In this document: positions 47,007 to 59,469 of the stretch, in pieces
Layout: each line of letters opens with the position of its first letter
How positions within the stretch are numbered: position 1 is the stretch's first letter
NCBI GenBank assembly: GCA_035222895.1
Contig: JAVYIG010002231.1
Location: 186,001-250,000 of the forward strand
DNA length: 64,000 nt
Origin: Strongylocentrotus droebachiensis
Lineage: Eukaryota > Echinodermata > Echinoidea > Camarodonta > Strongylocentrotidae
Direction: 5' to 3'
The notes under the pieces: generated by a model
What the model saw: only the letters and a program-made list of their open reading frames with translations
Told to the model about the DNA's origin: nothing
The model's database searches: none
Program-made: the position numbers and the translations under genes

Positions 47007-49242
47007 AGTAAGTTGTGCAGACTGCAGACAATATAAATGATAATATTCCTCTTTATAAAATGTTATTGTAGTATCGCATAAGGAATATAAGGGAACAATG
47101 CATATCAAGGAATAAAGTCACATTCTGCACATGTGTCGAGAGCAGCAATTATAGATCAATGTGTTACCAAAGGAAACCAATGTTGTGTCGGAGCTCGAGC
47201 CAACAAACTTTGCATCCCTTATTTCATTTTGTAAGTCATTCGACTACGACGATTCTTTTGGCATGCATTCATTTCTGTAAGATCCACCCACGATGGACAA
47301 TGGTAGCTGCCCGGTTGCGATCCATATTGGCGGCTGCAGATTGTCCATGATGAATTGAAATTTCATAGAACCTTTGACAGAAAGAGAAAAATCTGCTCTT
47401 ATTGATACCAGTCTCCCGTTTTTTCAGATTTCTTCCTTTCAGTAGTCTGACGTTGTCCTAATTAAATGCACCAGTGGTTTGCATTGTTTCGCTGCACCTC
47501 CTATCCACCAATAACAACAAACCATCATCATAAATGACGTGATGGTTTATTGATGTGGACCATCAAACTGTGAACACCCACCGCAGGCGGTTGATGCAAC
47601 ATACCCCCTCACTCCCATCCCATGTTATCTTACCCCGTGCGTTAATGATCCGTGTTGACGACTTCAAACATCATAAATCATATGAAATCCCTCGCTTCTA
47701 TTCACATCGTCACTTCCAAACTAGCAAGAGGTTTTGAAGTGGGGGCAGGTGACACAAGAAAGCAGTAAAACGGTCGGTTAACCGGCGGCTGCCAGCTCTG
47801 ATAATGGGGTAATTTCGCTAATTGCTTTGCCTCCCCCCGCGAGGGATGCTGAATCACGCAGCATGATACCGGCATAAATGTAATCGATGTGACGTTTGGA
47901 GATATTGAAAATGACGATTCCGGAGGGGGTGTGTAGGAACGGCTGAAGTCCTGGTGGTCGCACTATTTATCTTCGAGACTGCCCTAAGATCGGTGTGAAC
48001 AAAATATCCATCATATTCAACAATATGAAGAATTGAGTATACCATAAAGCAACTGTCATTCACAACAACTAAGGTATTGAACGTATTTCATTATCATAGA
48101 CCCATTCGACCCTTGAAATAAAGTTAACACACGGATTCTAAGGGTATCATCATTGATGGGCAAATGAGTAGTCTCTCGTTTCTTGGAAGATAACGAGAGA
48201 AATCGGAAATAGAATGAACATATTTGATGAATTAAAAACGGTTAAAAGAACTGAACTATAAAGAAATAGGAAGCATATTAAAGACATGTTAACAAATTTC
48301 TCCGTGGAAATTCCAAAAGTTTGCGTTACACATGTAAGAGTAAGGTAGACATAAAAAAGGGGTAAATGAGAGTTGGAGGAAAGGAAGAAAAATAAGAATG
48401 GGATAGGTTTGTAATTGTCAAAAAATGTTCCACTTTGCTCTGATGAACTTTCACTTCTTTGCACTCATACGAGCTTCTTCTCGTGTAACTAAATCCTAAG
48501 AAGAATACTAAATGGTACGGCATCCTTTACCATACTTCCCACGTGCTATTGGTTTCTTTTAAACGCCCTGCATCTCTGAAATGAATTCTCCGAAAAATGA
48601 TATGGCCCGGGCTAGAAAATACGTTTCATCTTCGCTTGCCAAAACGTGTCCTTATTGAGTTACTGACTCGTGCGACTGGCACGAAGTCAGAAGAAATTGC
48701 GTCAAAATGCGCCAAATTGTCTAGCAAAATTGAGCAAACTCACACTTGTGAGAGAAGAGTTGGGAATATGTGCCTCCCCCTAACAGTATTGGTGTGCATG
48801 TTTAAACGGGCACTGCCTTACACGTTACATGATGAAATATAATGGAATAATAAGGAAATTTAGCCATAACTCTTAACTTAATTTTATCACACCAGTATGT
48901 AACATGTGATCAAGATTTCTCGCTTTAATTAGGATCGCATCAAATACAAAATGTAATTTTCCGGGTTCGAGTTATCTTATGATTTCTGGGCATTTTTTTT
49001 CTTGAAACTCGGTAGGTTAATGAGATTATAATATATACATTAACATTCTTATTAAGAAAGTTGGATTATTCTTGTTGTGGTCGTTGTTGATGTTAATTAT
49101 CCTGCAATAATTGATGATAATTGGGAATTCCGCATGTTTACAGGGACTAACCCAATTTGAGTAACGAAACCAGAGATGGTGATAAGTGTTTCATGGAAAC
49201 ATCATTTTGGACAGGAATGTATCATTCCGTCAAGAGTCTTGG
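47007..49242. other. unique, partly GC-richer non-coding DNA
   Basis: The part from about 47,160 to 47,960 is GC-richer and free of repeats that I recognise, with overlapping frames of 60-70 codons on both strands. No domain, start context or splice pair supports a gene. It could be conserved non-coding DNA; that is speculation. Confidence 0.45.
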
Positions 49243-49530
49243 TAGATGATGATGATGGTGATGATGATGATGATGCTGCTGCTGCTGCTGCTGCAGCTTA
49301 TGATGACGATGATGATGATGATAACAGTGACTTTGCTGATGATCATAATGATGGTTTTGATGTTGATGATGATGATGATGTAGATGATGATGATTGTTGT
49401 GGTTTGGGTCATAACAACAATGATTATGATGGTTATTGTGATGAAATTATGGAAATGTTGATGGTGATTTCATGGTGGTGGTGATGGTGGTGGTGTTGGT
49501 GGTGGTGGTGGTGGTGGTGTTGGTGGTGAT
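49243..49530 (+). repeat. compound trinucleotide repeat (GAT)n(GCT)n(GGT)n
   Basis: GAT units, then about seven GCT units, more GAT, and finally GGT units from about 49,470. The 102-codon frame with Asp and Ala runs is a repeat artefact: it has no start context or flanking coding sequence. Confidence 0.9.
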
Positions 49531-52500
49531 GGCAGCGTGGATGGATGGAGGTACTGATGGTTGCTGCAATTGCGCGTGATGTCGATGGTTAACACGTTTG
49601 AAATATCTCTGCTCTGAATAATGCAGAACATAACTCTACACAAAAGGTTAACGATAGAGCAACAACGACGTCACAATCAAATGTTTTTAACAGCTTATTG
49701 TTTCCTTGATCCACATAATTATGATTGCGGTATCATTGCCAATCTTTAAATAGAAATCGAATCGATCTTGATATCATCTCGCAAGCTAACTGAAAACCAA
49801 TCTCCATTTCTCGTGACGTCTTCATAAAAGGAAACGAAGCGCATCAAGTCACGCAAAAACCCAATTATTAAATGCAACGGAGAGTAGGCTAATTGTCGGA
49901 GCAAAATTTGCACGACATCTTTTTTCTTTCTCTCTCTCTCACACTATTTGGGGTAACCAACACCCACCCATAAAGGCGTGGAAACTAGCCTCTGTAATTT
50001 GGATATAATTGAGAGGGGGACCCCAGAGGGGTTACGTGAGATTGGGGATGTGACTTGGCTTGAGAATGGGTCGTCAATAGGGTTAGTTTGAATTACACCA
50101 CATAGAACTTTTTCAAAATGGCAAACTAGTATGTAGGAAAATGCTTGGAAATGCTTTTGGAGGGTAAAAGTGTGGTAGAAACACATCGTGGTGGAAATGT
50201 CATTGCAGCTTTTTGACACACTTGTATATAGCTTTGACTGATGATTGATGAAGTTTTTGTTCACAGTATGGGCCTTTCCTTAGGATACCAATAGTTAAAA
50301 GTTGTGGGTAATTTTAATTTCCAAACTTCATATATTCTCCACGAACAACCCCCATCCTTCTCCCTTCGATCCAATTTTCATGAAGAGGCAATCGATTTTG
50401 ATCATGTTTGTTTATCACATTAGATCTTACCACAGTATAGACATGATGTTGCATGGGAAATACCTTTAGGGACTATCCAACAATAAAATATTTTGTGCTA
50501 TGAATACACGATATCTCTAGATCTATGATCTATTTCTAAAAACAACATTCTTTTTACAGGATTCAAATTATAAATTGTCTTAGAATTAAATTGTTTCATT
50601 TTATTTTCCTTAACATTCATCAAATTTCTTTTGAACATCTTTTTCCAGTTCACATGATAATCAATTAATTTTGTTCAGAACAATAGAGTTTCATCTCCTT
50701 GCTAGAATATCATAAAATACCTAAGTGCCTGCCATAGCTTACGTTAAATCTACAACATTCGAATCCTTTGTATTACAAAGATATTTTAGAGACCATTCAT
50801 CTTCGCACACGATTGGAAATTACCTCACTGGGAATATTCCAATAAACTAAAGTGCAGACAAATTTAATGGCATGATAATGGAAGGAATTGCTAAGGCACG
50901 AAATATATCAATAACAATTAGGCAAGCAATATATCAATAATAATTTCCATGGTGATTGAAATTTTTCTCCTCCCCCTTGCATTTCCTTTGCTTTGATACA
51001 AATGTTTCATGTCATTGTGTTACTCATACGTCTTTGAAAATGAGTTTCGCCTGATGCAAAACGCACATGCAAAACGTTTTTTTTTTCTTCAAATAGCAAG
51101 AATGTTTCTTGTAAATTTTAAAACCAGCCATTTGTGTCGCCATGTATAGAAAGTACAAGAAGGCAGAGACCCGCGCTGCGGAGATGTATCATATCAATTA
51201 TTATTTTTTCTTTATGATATTTCCTTAGGGGACTTTTGTGCGTGACGGTGTATGTCAAAAGAGGTTTTTCTGTATTTCATGAGACCTCGCGTGCGTCACA
51301 AAAGTACCAAGAGTGTCGTAACTACAGTGGAGAACGTTCTTTAGGTCATTTTAAACCCATATATTGTCATTATCCATGATATTGATATGAAATAGCATTA
51401 GAAAGTGGAGATCCTATAGATAAAGACAGGTTGAAAACTTTGCATCTAATAAGAAAACATCAAACGGTTAAAGACCTCAAATCGAAGAAATTACCATGTA
51501 GGTCTACATGTTGAGTGTGCATATAAGCGCTTTGTTCTGTATTTGTCACAATGCTTTTATTATTTTACATGATATTCCTTCGTATCTTACCTTTATGAGG
51601 TGATTGTGGGGTATTTCTTTTCTCCCATATCAAATTAGGTTATTTGTCTTATGAAATGTGGTATTTTGCGGTATCTCTGAATAGCAAACACGAACATACA
51701 TTATATTTAAGACCAGCGTGAAAGCTAGCTAGGTCGGTAATCCAGGTCAAAACCAGCATCAACAGAATTGTGAAATTTATTGAAATATATGCCAAATATG
51801 GCTCGAAGAGAATCGTGCAATTTATGATTTATTTGCACCGTGCATTGCAGGCCATTCGTAACGAGGATATTTATATGTATTTATGTAATTTGGCAACTTG
51901 TACATTTTAAAAGAGATTGATGACAAACCGTGATAAATGAGCGGGAAGATCAAACGTACAGCTACATCTGACTCTACTTTATCAATTAAGTTGCTCGATG
52001 ATATCGCATGTACTGTTCATTTGAATAACGTATGCGGTGTCTGTTACGCTAGCATGTCTCTTGGGGGTGATCATGAAGTCTAAAGCCATTATATCGCTGG
52101 AGGAGCCTTGCCAGATAGAGGGAAAACTAAAAGGGGTAATGTAAGGACAATGTGACAGCCTCTCTCACTTTGTTTGACGGTTATGTAATTCCAATCCTCT
52201 TCGCCAAGTATAAATCCTTCCAGTCGGCCTTTTCGTATGGATTGTGAAGCAAAACATTTACAATAGCACTTTGAAGACGTCGCCGGCAGAAACACAGATA
52301 TGGATTGTTTGACATTTTGGAGTCACCTATAATTAGCATGCTTAAAGGTTTGAAGTCCCACTCGAGTAATCAATCTTTGTAACGCCTTCACTCATTCTGT
52401 CCTCTGCCAGTAACTCTCACACCCTAAAGCAACTTTTGGCCGAACCGAAGTAATACACACCGCCATCTTTCCTTACAAATTCCAGGAACTTAATGGTTAA

Positions 52501-53088
52501 TGTTAATATTCTCAGAGGCTAACATATTGATCCACGTAAAAAAAATTAAACATTTCTTAGTACACCGGCTTTACGCTGGTTAAAAATGTTTTATGAGTTG
52601 ACACTGTGATTAGTGTGTACCACCGTAAAATGTGAGGAATATTAACAACAAATTGGAAAGTTGTTAACATAATAATTTTCCGTTATACAGCAGACCGTTT
52701 TTATTATTCTGCTTATCATTCATTGATAAAATGGTAATGGCTTTTATTATCCCCGTAGATTAAAAACAAATTAAACACTATCAAAAAAACCTTTGTTCCT
52801 ATTAATCCATGGGTTATTTGTCAACTTACAACGTAGTGTTTGAATAGGTTTCTAAATACTAAATGAAAAATGTCAAATGTGTTAGAATTCATTCTCCTTA
52901 TCTCTACTTATTGGCGCAAATGTGCAAAATTTCCATATAATTCTTTCAATACGTTTATTTCCATTATGGTACAACGTTTTCTTTGATATCTGGAAAGAAA
53001 AATTGATATATTATCATCAGACGACGGCTCACAATTGCGTACAAAAACAAAAAGGCCTATTTATTTTGTCCACCCTAATGGGCCTGGG
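49531..53088. other. unique non-coding DNA
   Basis: No gene recognised. A loose inverted pair containing ACTTTTGTG sits at about 51,230-51,250 and 51,290-51,310 and could be a small element. Everything else is AT-rich unique sequence. Confidence 0.5.
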
Positions 53089-53230
53089 CCTAATGAATTA
53101 ATGATGCAAGATATCATTAATTTAATTAGGTCTCGACCACAAAGCTGCTTGTTATTCCAATGTCACCTATTATACTAATCACTTTAATCACTATCGTCGT
53201 TAATTAGGTCGTGTTAAATGAAGCCCATTA
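53089..53230. promoter_or_regulatory. dense TAAT/ATTA motif cluster with AT-rich hairpin
   Basis: CCTAATGAATTAATGAT (53,089-53,105) is mirrored, with two mismatches, by ATCATTAATTTAATTAGG (53,113-53,130), forming a ~18-bp hairpin. Within 142 bases there are seven TAAT and six ATTA cores, including palindromic TTAATTAG forms typical of homeodomain sites. It may be an enhancer, but AT-rich composition alone explains part of the density. Confidence 0.3.
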
Positions 53231-54550
53231 GTCTACTGCTGATGGATCATTCCCATTTCTAAATTACTTTTTTTTGTTCGATTAGTAAAGATGGAGAAAT
53301 GTAGACATATCCTTGTACAGTGCTCATTCGCATTAAGACAATTGCCACTTCGTATTCATCTCCGCTTGTATATATTATTTACCAATCAAGCACAATTTGA
53401 TCAGAGCAGATTATTCTAGCATGTCTAAGTTTTCACTTTTTTTTTTATTTATTTCAACAGAAAATCGCTTTGAATGAATCCAGGAGTAAACAAATTTAAT
53501 CAGCATATTTTTCGTATTCTATTTTTCCTGATTCAGTCGTTTTGTTGTTTTCAATTTGATTTGCCTTGTTTTGTTTTGAGAAGAGTACTTGAGATATCGT
53601 GGGCAGATAGTATACCAAATGATAAAATGATTGACAAGACATGCCCTCGTAGACCCCTTTTGAACATCGAGAGGAAAGACAATTTAAGATGTTAGGTCGT
53701 ATAATGAGAACAGAAAGCACATTGAAAAGGATGTTCACTGGGGAAAACGGAGGGAAAGAGATGAAAGAGTATTTGCTATGTGAATCCTTTCAATGAGAAA
53801 ACTGTAAAGTGGTTTGTCTAGTTATTAAAAAGAAATAGAAATGGAATGATTTTTTTTACTTTACTTCATCTAGTTCTAGTAATTCTTCTTATCTCGCGGA
53901 AATGCATGGCTCTTGTAGTCCACAAGGTCTGAATTCTTTGAAGGAAATCATTTTCACCGATTGCATCACCTGATCGAGTCATTTTCATTCTGATTGCATA
54001 GCCAACGCCGTATTATATTTCCTCTATTTAACTTCCTTCTCTCATAACATATCGCAGTCCGTCCTATTTGTGTTATGTTATAAGCAGTCACGTGCCGAGA
54101 TTGAGAGACAGATGAAAGCATAGCCTTTCCTTCGGGCACCATGAATGGTTGAATAACAGAGCCGAACAGATGAGAAATTTGCCGCAATGCTTTTGAAAAT
54201 TGAATGTTTGCTCGTGACGTTCTGTGGGCAATATTTATTCTTTTTGCTGATCTAACCATTCGACTCCGGAGAGGAGAAAACGTATACCCACGCTCTCGGG
54301 CAAAGAAATGAATCGTCGTTGTGCTGAATCGACGTATCAGAAACCAGATATTTAGTTGGTAAAGACCACGGAATACAAAACAAAGAAGATAAAAATGATA
54401 TAAATCGAGGGACTGTTGACCTGGAAAAGATAAAATTGAAAGAGTAGATATGATTATACTGTCTTATTAATGTCATTTAAGTTAAGCTTAAGGGGTTAAA
54501 CCGTGTACAGTTTTGTAAGCCAATGATAGCTTTCGTTTGATTTTGTTGAC
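53231..54550. other. non-coding DNA
   Basis: A strong pyrimidine-AG acceptor-like site ends near 53,460. An exon starting there in phase 0 would close after 12 codons, so I do not join it to the gene at 20,333. Frames at 53,474-54,476 lack domains. Confidence 0.5.
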
Positions 54551-54598
54551 TCTCTCTCTCTCGTTCTCTGTCTGTCTATTTTTCTCTCTCTCTCTCTA

Positions 54599-54633
<35 letters not shown>

Positions 54634-54660
54634 TCCTCTCTTTCTCTCTTGCTCTCTATT
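54551..54660. repeat. (CT)n microsatellite
   Basis: About 110 bases of CT repeats with TATC and TTCC breaks. The Arg/Glu frame on the minus strand is an artefact. Confidence 0.9.
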
Positions 54661-57508
54661 GCTCTTATTCTTTAACGAATACATGATTTATTCAATAAAC
54701 GAGAAGTTCACAAAATCATAGATCATTAGATCTTAGATCGTGAAAAGGGTATTTTTTTTATATTTACAACGTGTATTTCAGCTTCAATTGTTAAAGTTGT
54801 TTAAATTTAGGATATGATTTCTTTTTACATCTAATACCTTATCATTTTGACAATACAACTGCTGTCCATGACACGAGATGGTAAAGATTCATCATACAAA
54901 TTATGAGTGTCGCCCAATCCCCATTCCAAACTTCTCTATGTTACCTTTTGAGCACGCTTTCAAATAGAATTGAGCGGAACCAGTTTTTCTTAAGTTGCAG
55001 GTGGCAGCTCTACACCCTTTTGTGTGACAGGTGAAATTTAGTTTTGATAATGTATAAATCGCGAACAAACAGAAGATTTCGACAAGTAGTTCAACATCTT
55101 GTTTATATAACGCGTGAACATATTTTTAATGCCTAGATTCTAGGCCAAATGTATGTACTGTGCCATAAATCAAGGCCGTATGATTTTTACCATTTTTTTA
55201 AAACCAATTTCTTTACCTTTTATCGGGGATCAATGTTAACTTATCACATTCGCCCCCACCCTCTGCTCGCGTAACACGGGAATGTGTTTGCAATACTAAT
55301 AATTTAGCCAAATATGTCACGTATCAATGAGGAAATAATGTTTGTTCCCTGTTCTTTTCCTTCCTTTATTTAATTTGGTGAGGGTGAGTATATACATTTT
55401 AACATAATCCCATATTATACGAGAATTTTCCCAATATTCTGGCCTGCACTAGGTACCAAATACTGGTTATGAGGATATCAACTTTATCATCTTTGTTCAA
55501 TTCGATATAGAACAAGTTTTATATTCTTGCATTCGAGCAGACTGAAGCAAAAATGAGCAATTTCGATAATATGAGCAAAATAGGGCCACACCCAGTACAA
55601 CGTAGTTATTATATAGCCCTGCACAATTTGTTTTTTAGTTTTAGGGAAAGGGGATAAGTCTAAATAATCCGACAAAATTCGGTCACCATAAATCCCCCGA
55701 AAATTAGATCAGGCTTTCCCATTGGAATTCAAGGCATGACGTTGACTAGCCAATCTGACACCATTTTCAAAATTAATGCTTTCAGCCTTGTCACGACGGT
55801 CGCCATATTGGCCGTGTATATTTTATAAAAGGTTTTGCTTGGGAGGGAGGTGAGCAGTGTAGAGTGGCTATTGGGCTTAGACTAATAGAGAAAAGTGAAA
55901 ACTCAACAATTATACTTTTATATAGAACATGCAATTAGACTTGCATAGACATTGCCTAGGTGCGTTTGTTTTTAATTAGGAGAGCGTGTCTCTTCGGAAT
56001 ATACTGGATAAATCCTCCATCAACACTGCGATGCATATCACATAACATCCCGTCGGGGAGTTATCGTAAAACAATGTGCTCTTTTGACTAGCATGGGAGA
56101 CTTTCTTCGGGGCTGAATGGTGTAATTTCGTTCTTATAATTGGTATCATGGAGCTAGGTGGAGGTATTTACGTTTGATATAGAGCTGGTAGGGAAGCTTA
56201 GAGGGAAGTTTCAGTCGTTTTAATGAGCACTATTATCAAGCAATTATTTAAAGGGGTCGAAAGCAAACATCCTCCTTGTGTTTTCTGCTAGCGCAACTTG
56301 ATTTGCAGAATAGCTTTGAGCTGTTCGTACTGCAGCCCAGCTTTATCACCTGTAGATTATAGACAAACAGTATTCTGCTGGCACCTCGAGATGCAATTTC
56401 ATCTTTTATATTGAAGCAGTTTTGCTTTCAAATGATCGGTTGTTCTCCCATGATATTGTGATATTTTTCTAAAAATATTTGCTTAATATTATTGAACTTA
56501 GGATCGGTGCAGCTTATTTCATGTATTTGGTTATAACTGCAAATCGATTGGATGACTTGACAATAAGTTATCACCATGTGATAATAATAACAACTCACGT
56601 TTGTATATGCCCACTCCTTTCGGTAAGGGAAAGGGAAATGATAACACAAAGTTTCAGTTCGTGCTTTATGTGATTAAAAGTTAAATCAGATAATTAACTA
56701 ATATAAACGTTTCGCTATCGATAGGGGAGCCTGGATTTCAACAGAAGAATCAATAAAAAGATGAATATGGCATGACCATGCAAATAATACCAGGTACACT
56801 TGACTTTTTTCAAATTAGGCAGGGGACAATCAGTATTGGAATTAGTATAGGATTTATGATCTTGTGGATACGTCACCGGACTTAGTGTTGTACGTTTGGA
56901 GTCCCAGCTGTAAACGTCCTTTAATAGGCAAGATATTGAACGATATTAATATTAGTACTTTAAGCACCGTTATTGTTCTTTGCCATGGATGCGTGTAGTT
57001 TTGTTTGTTATACTTTCATCACATGTTAATGTTTTCATCGAAAACTCAGCACTTAGCACCTGTATGCTTCCATAGAACAAAACGCATTTAAGAATGAGTA
57101 GCATAAACTCGCATAGTTCGCCAATGTTTGTGAATATTTGAAACGTTGCCAATGAAAGGACAATGTCGAACCAAACTATATTTATAAAGAAAACAAACTA
57201 ACGACAACGTTCAAACTAAAATCCATATACCTGTAATTGCCAAGAGAAGCAAAGGAGAAATACTCTTAGCATGTGTATGATATTTTTCGTTGAAAATAAT
57301 AAATGACGGATGTATCGAAGCGTATTGGTGTGTCACCATCTTGATTCTTTAATCCTTCTGACTTAATGTACCATTAACAATTGCGTATTTTCAAGTCATC
57401 TGCGAAATTTCAGAACTCACATCCATCGTTGTTACTCTCTCTTAGTGCTTACACTTTCTCTCTCTTTCTCATTTTCCATCCCTTCCTTTGTAGCACATTA
57501 AGGTCAAC
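54661..57508. other. unique non-coding DNA
   Basis: No gene, repeat family or RNA gene recognised. Confidence 0.5.
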
Positions 57509-57512
57509 TTAA

Positions 57513-57897
57513 AGAGAAGGTTGAGTTCTGGGAAGATGTGAAAAATAATTTGTGAGCGTTATCATTCTTATTATGCAAGTGTGGAAGAACATCAGATAAG
57601 ACATGTTCCCTGAAAAGCATGGCTCTTCAAATGCCTTCATATTCTAAATATGTCATGTAACATCGTAAAAATCCGGGGAGGATTTTTACCCCATGTATTT
57701 ATGTAGTCCCATATACAACTTTCTGTGTACAGTGTTTGTAACTTTACCAAGACTTGGCCAAATTTCTTATCATTTTGATGATTTCAGAACCTTGCAATAC
57801 ACACAAATTCTTATATGCTAGATGATCAACCTTTTCTGGTCGATTACACAGCGTTTCTTTCACAATGCAATCGCATGACCAGAACTCAACTTCATCT
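57513..57897 (+). mobile_element. TTAA-type MITE, family 3, copy 3
   Basis: A 385-bp element flanked by TTAA at 57,509-57,512 and 57,898-57,901. Left end AGAGAAGGTTGAGTTCTGG; right end on the complement AGATGAAGTTGAGTTCTGG. The two differ by three bases, the best-preserved TIR of the family. Confidence 0.9.
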
Positions 57898-57980
57898 TTA
57901 ACCCCTGTAAATATATATTTCAACATTGGACTCATAAAGGTATGACAAGGCTCACGCTACGAAAATACCAGTTTAGATTA

Positions 57981-58009
57981 TCTCTCTCTCTCTCTCTCTC
58001 TCTCCCTCC

Positions 58010-58055
<46 letters not shown>

Positions 58056-58092
58056 CTCCCACCACTTTTTTCTTCCTTTTGTGGCAATAAGG
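57981..58092 (+). repeat. CT/C-run block, copy 1 of a local duplication
   Basis: CT repeats, a C-run, more CT, then CTTTTGTGGCAATAAG. The same order recurs at 58,178-58,287, about 195 bases downstream. Confidence 0.75.
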
Positions 58093-58177
58093 GCATTATG
58101 TGAAGCTCTGCATATATGTTAACATAGGACTTAGATTGGGCATGCGATACAGAACATCCGATCGGAATCTTTCTGTA

Positions 58178-58178
58178 C

Positions 58179-58232
<54 letters not shown>

Positions 58233-58287
58233 CTCTCTCTTTTCCACATCTTCTATCTCTCCCCTTTTCTTTTGTGGCAATTAAGAA
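58178..58287 (+). repeat. CT/C-run block, copy 2 of a local duplication
   Basis: C-run, CT repeats, TTCT repeats, then CTTTTGTGGCAATTAAG. The shared unique end indicates segmental duplication and not independent microsatellites. Confidence 0.75.
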
Positions 58288-58777
58288 ATACGTTCCACCC
58301 CTCCTAATGTATTGCAGCATAATACTTCTGTAGGGCAGACGAAACAGAAGACCTTTTAGAATCGTTTTAGGTTAACACGGTTAAGCAGACGGTAACTGCT
58401 CACCTGCATTTATTTTGCGCGTCATTCTCCCGCTCTTTCTTTGTCCATCATCACGCACCACTTTCAATATGAAAATAATGTATCAAGACAAATACCTGCA
58501 CTTTGCGTGGTTAGGATGGAGGGGTTGTTCCCCTCTCAACTCCCTCCCTTCCCTGTAGCTTCCCTCGGCGTCGGAGACAAAAAACGCATTATATTTTGTT
58601 TTGTAGTAGATGCTCATCACTTGAAAATACACGAAATTTTCGATTCATTTTTAAAAAGGCGACCATACAATCAGAAAATTAAATACCAACCCTTATAGAG
58701 CCTGTTGTGCTATTTGTGTAATTACATCATGGCTCCACCACTGACGAGTCCACATGGAGCCCTGCAGATACGCAACC

Positions 58778-59206
58778 CTAACATCCCATAACAAGAACAT
58801 GATGCTTGCATGTGGCCCCTTTATTTTTCTTCAACTCGATCGCACTCAATGGCACTTTCGATACCCCGATGTAAGTCCCACCGAAAGCATGTGATAAATC
58901 ATTGTAGTATTCGCATACTTTAAGAAGAGATGAAGAAGGCTGCTGAAATTGCCTAAGATTGATTTCTTGAAAGTCTTTACGATTGTATTCTGCCACCTCA
59001 CAAAAGCGCGGACCAACGAACTCAAGCGCGGTGGAGGAGTAACCCCTCCATTTTAAACTGACTGGTTCTGCCACTGCTTCGCTGATCCAAACACGCAAAG
59101 TCATTAACCCTCCGTCATCAGTCAATGCTAATCGCTTGGTCGGATTCGCCTCAATCCTTGATTTCCTTCCTGCCATTTCCCGCCATTTTCCTCGCACGTT
59201 GTTCAT
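58778..59206 (-). CDS. uncharacterised open frame, possible exon
   Basis: The ATG at 59,206 opens 142 codons to the stop, the longest ATG-initiated frame in the window. The open frame itself extends further upstream, with a stop only at 59,240-59,242. Composition is protein-like and mixed (e.g. MTLRVWISEAVAEP, KDFQEINLRQFQ), with no low-complexity sequence, and the segment is markedly CpG-richer than its flanks, as coding exons often are. A possible acceptor (GCTTTGTCTCAG) lies just before codon 1. I recognise no domain, signal peptide or transposon motif. The plus strand here has an E2F-like TTTCCCGCC near 59,176, so the patch could instead be regulatory. A SINE starts about 75 bases upstream of the ATG. 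Real coding status is uncertain. Confidence 0.3.
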   Translation of the reverse strand: MNNVRGKWREMAGRKSRIEANPTKRLALTDDGGLMTLRVWISEAVAEPVSLKWRGYSSTALEFVGPRFCEVAEYNRKDFQEINLRQFQQPSSSLLKVCEYYNDLSHAFGGTYIGVSKVPLSAIELKKNKGATCKHHVLVMGC

Positions 59207-59281
59207 TTCCTGAGACAAAGCGTCCGCATTCCTGGACGGTCAGACCATAGCCTATTGAGATAAAAATGGTAGTGACATGTG

Positions 59282-59469
59282 CATAGGCGTTGTTGCGTGT
59301 GCCTGTAATCCAGCTAAAAGTAGAAGTTACAAACTGATTCAGCCGAGGACGCAGGTTCGAAACTGAGTCACGTCTTTCGGATGGTGACGTTCAAAAGTCG
59401 GTCCTCAGACGTAAATAATCATATCTGATTGATACACGTCTGTAAAAAAAAAAAACACACACACACACA
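59282..59469 (+). mobile_element. SINE with 7SL-like head and A/CA tail
   Basis: The head contains GGCGTTGTTGCGTGTGCCTG followed by TAATCCAGCTA (59,287-59,316). This resembles the pol III start region of SRP (7SL) RNA, GGCGCGGTGGCGCGTGCCTG then TAGTCCCAGCTA. A B-box-like GGTTCGAAACTG follows at about 59,353. The body has TCTTTCGGATGG.GACGTT, a block I associate with widespread invertebrate SINEs, and the 3' end is a poly-A run passing into CA repeats. Structure supports a retroposed pol III transcript; 7SL origin is an inference. Confidence 0.7.

Noticed and set aside
49176-49484. 102-codon Asp/Ala-rich plus-strand frame containing FADD
   Set aside because: Encoded by GAT and GCT trinucleotide repeats. 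The FADD string is part of the repeat and not an RT motif.
53430-53500. Strong acceptor-like site considered as exon 2 of the 20.3-kb gene
   Set aside because: In phase 0 it gives only 12 codons before a stop and lies 33 kb away. No peptide processing sites or conservation evidence.
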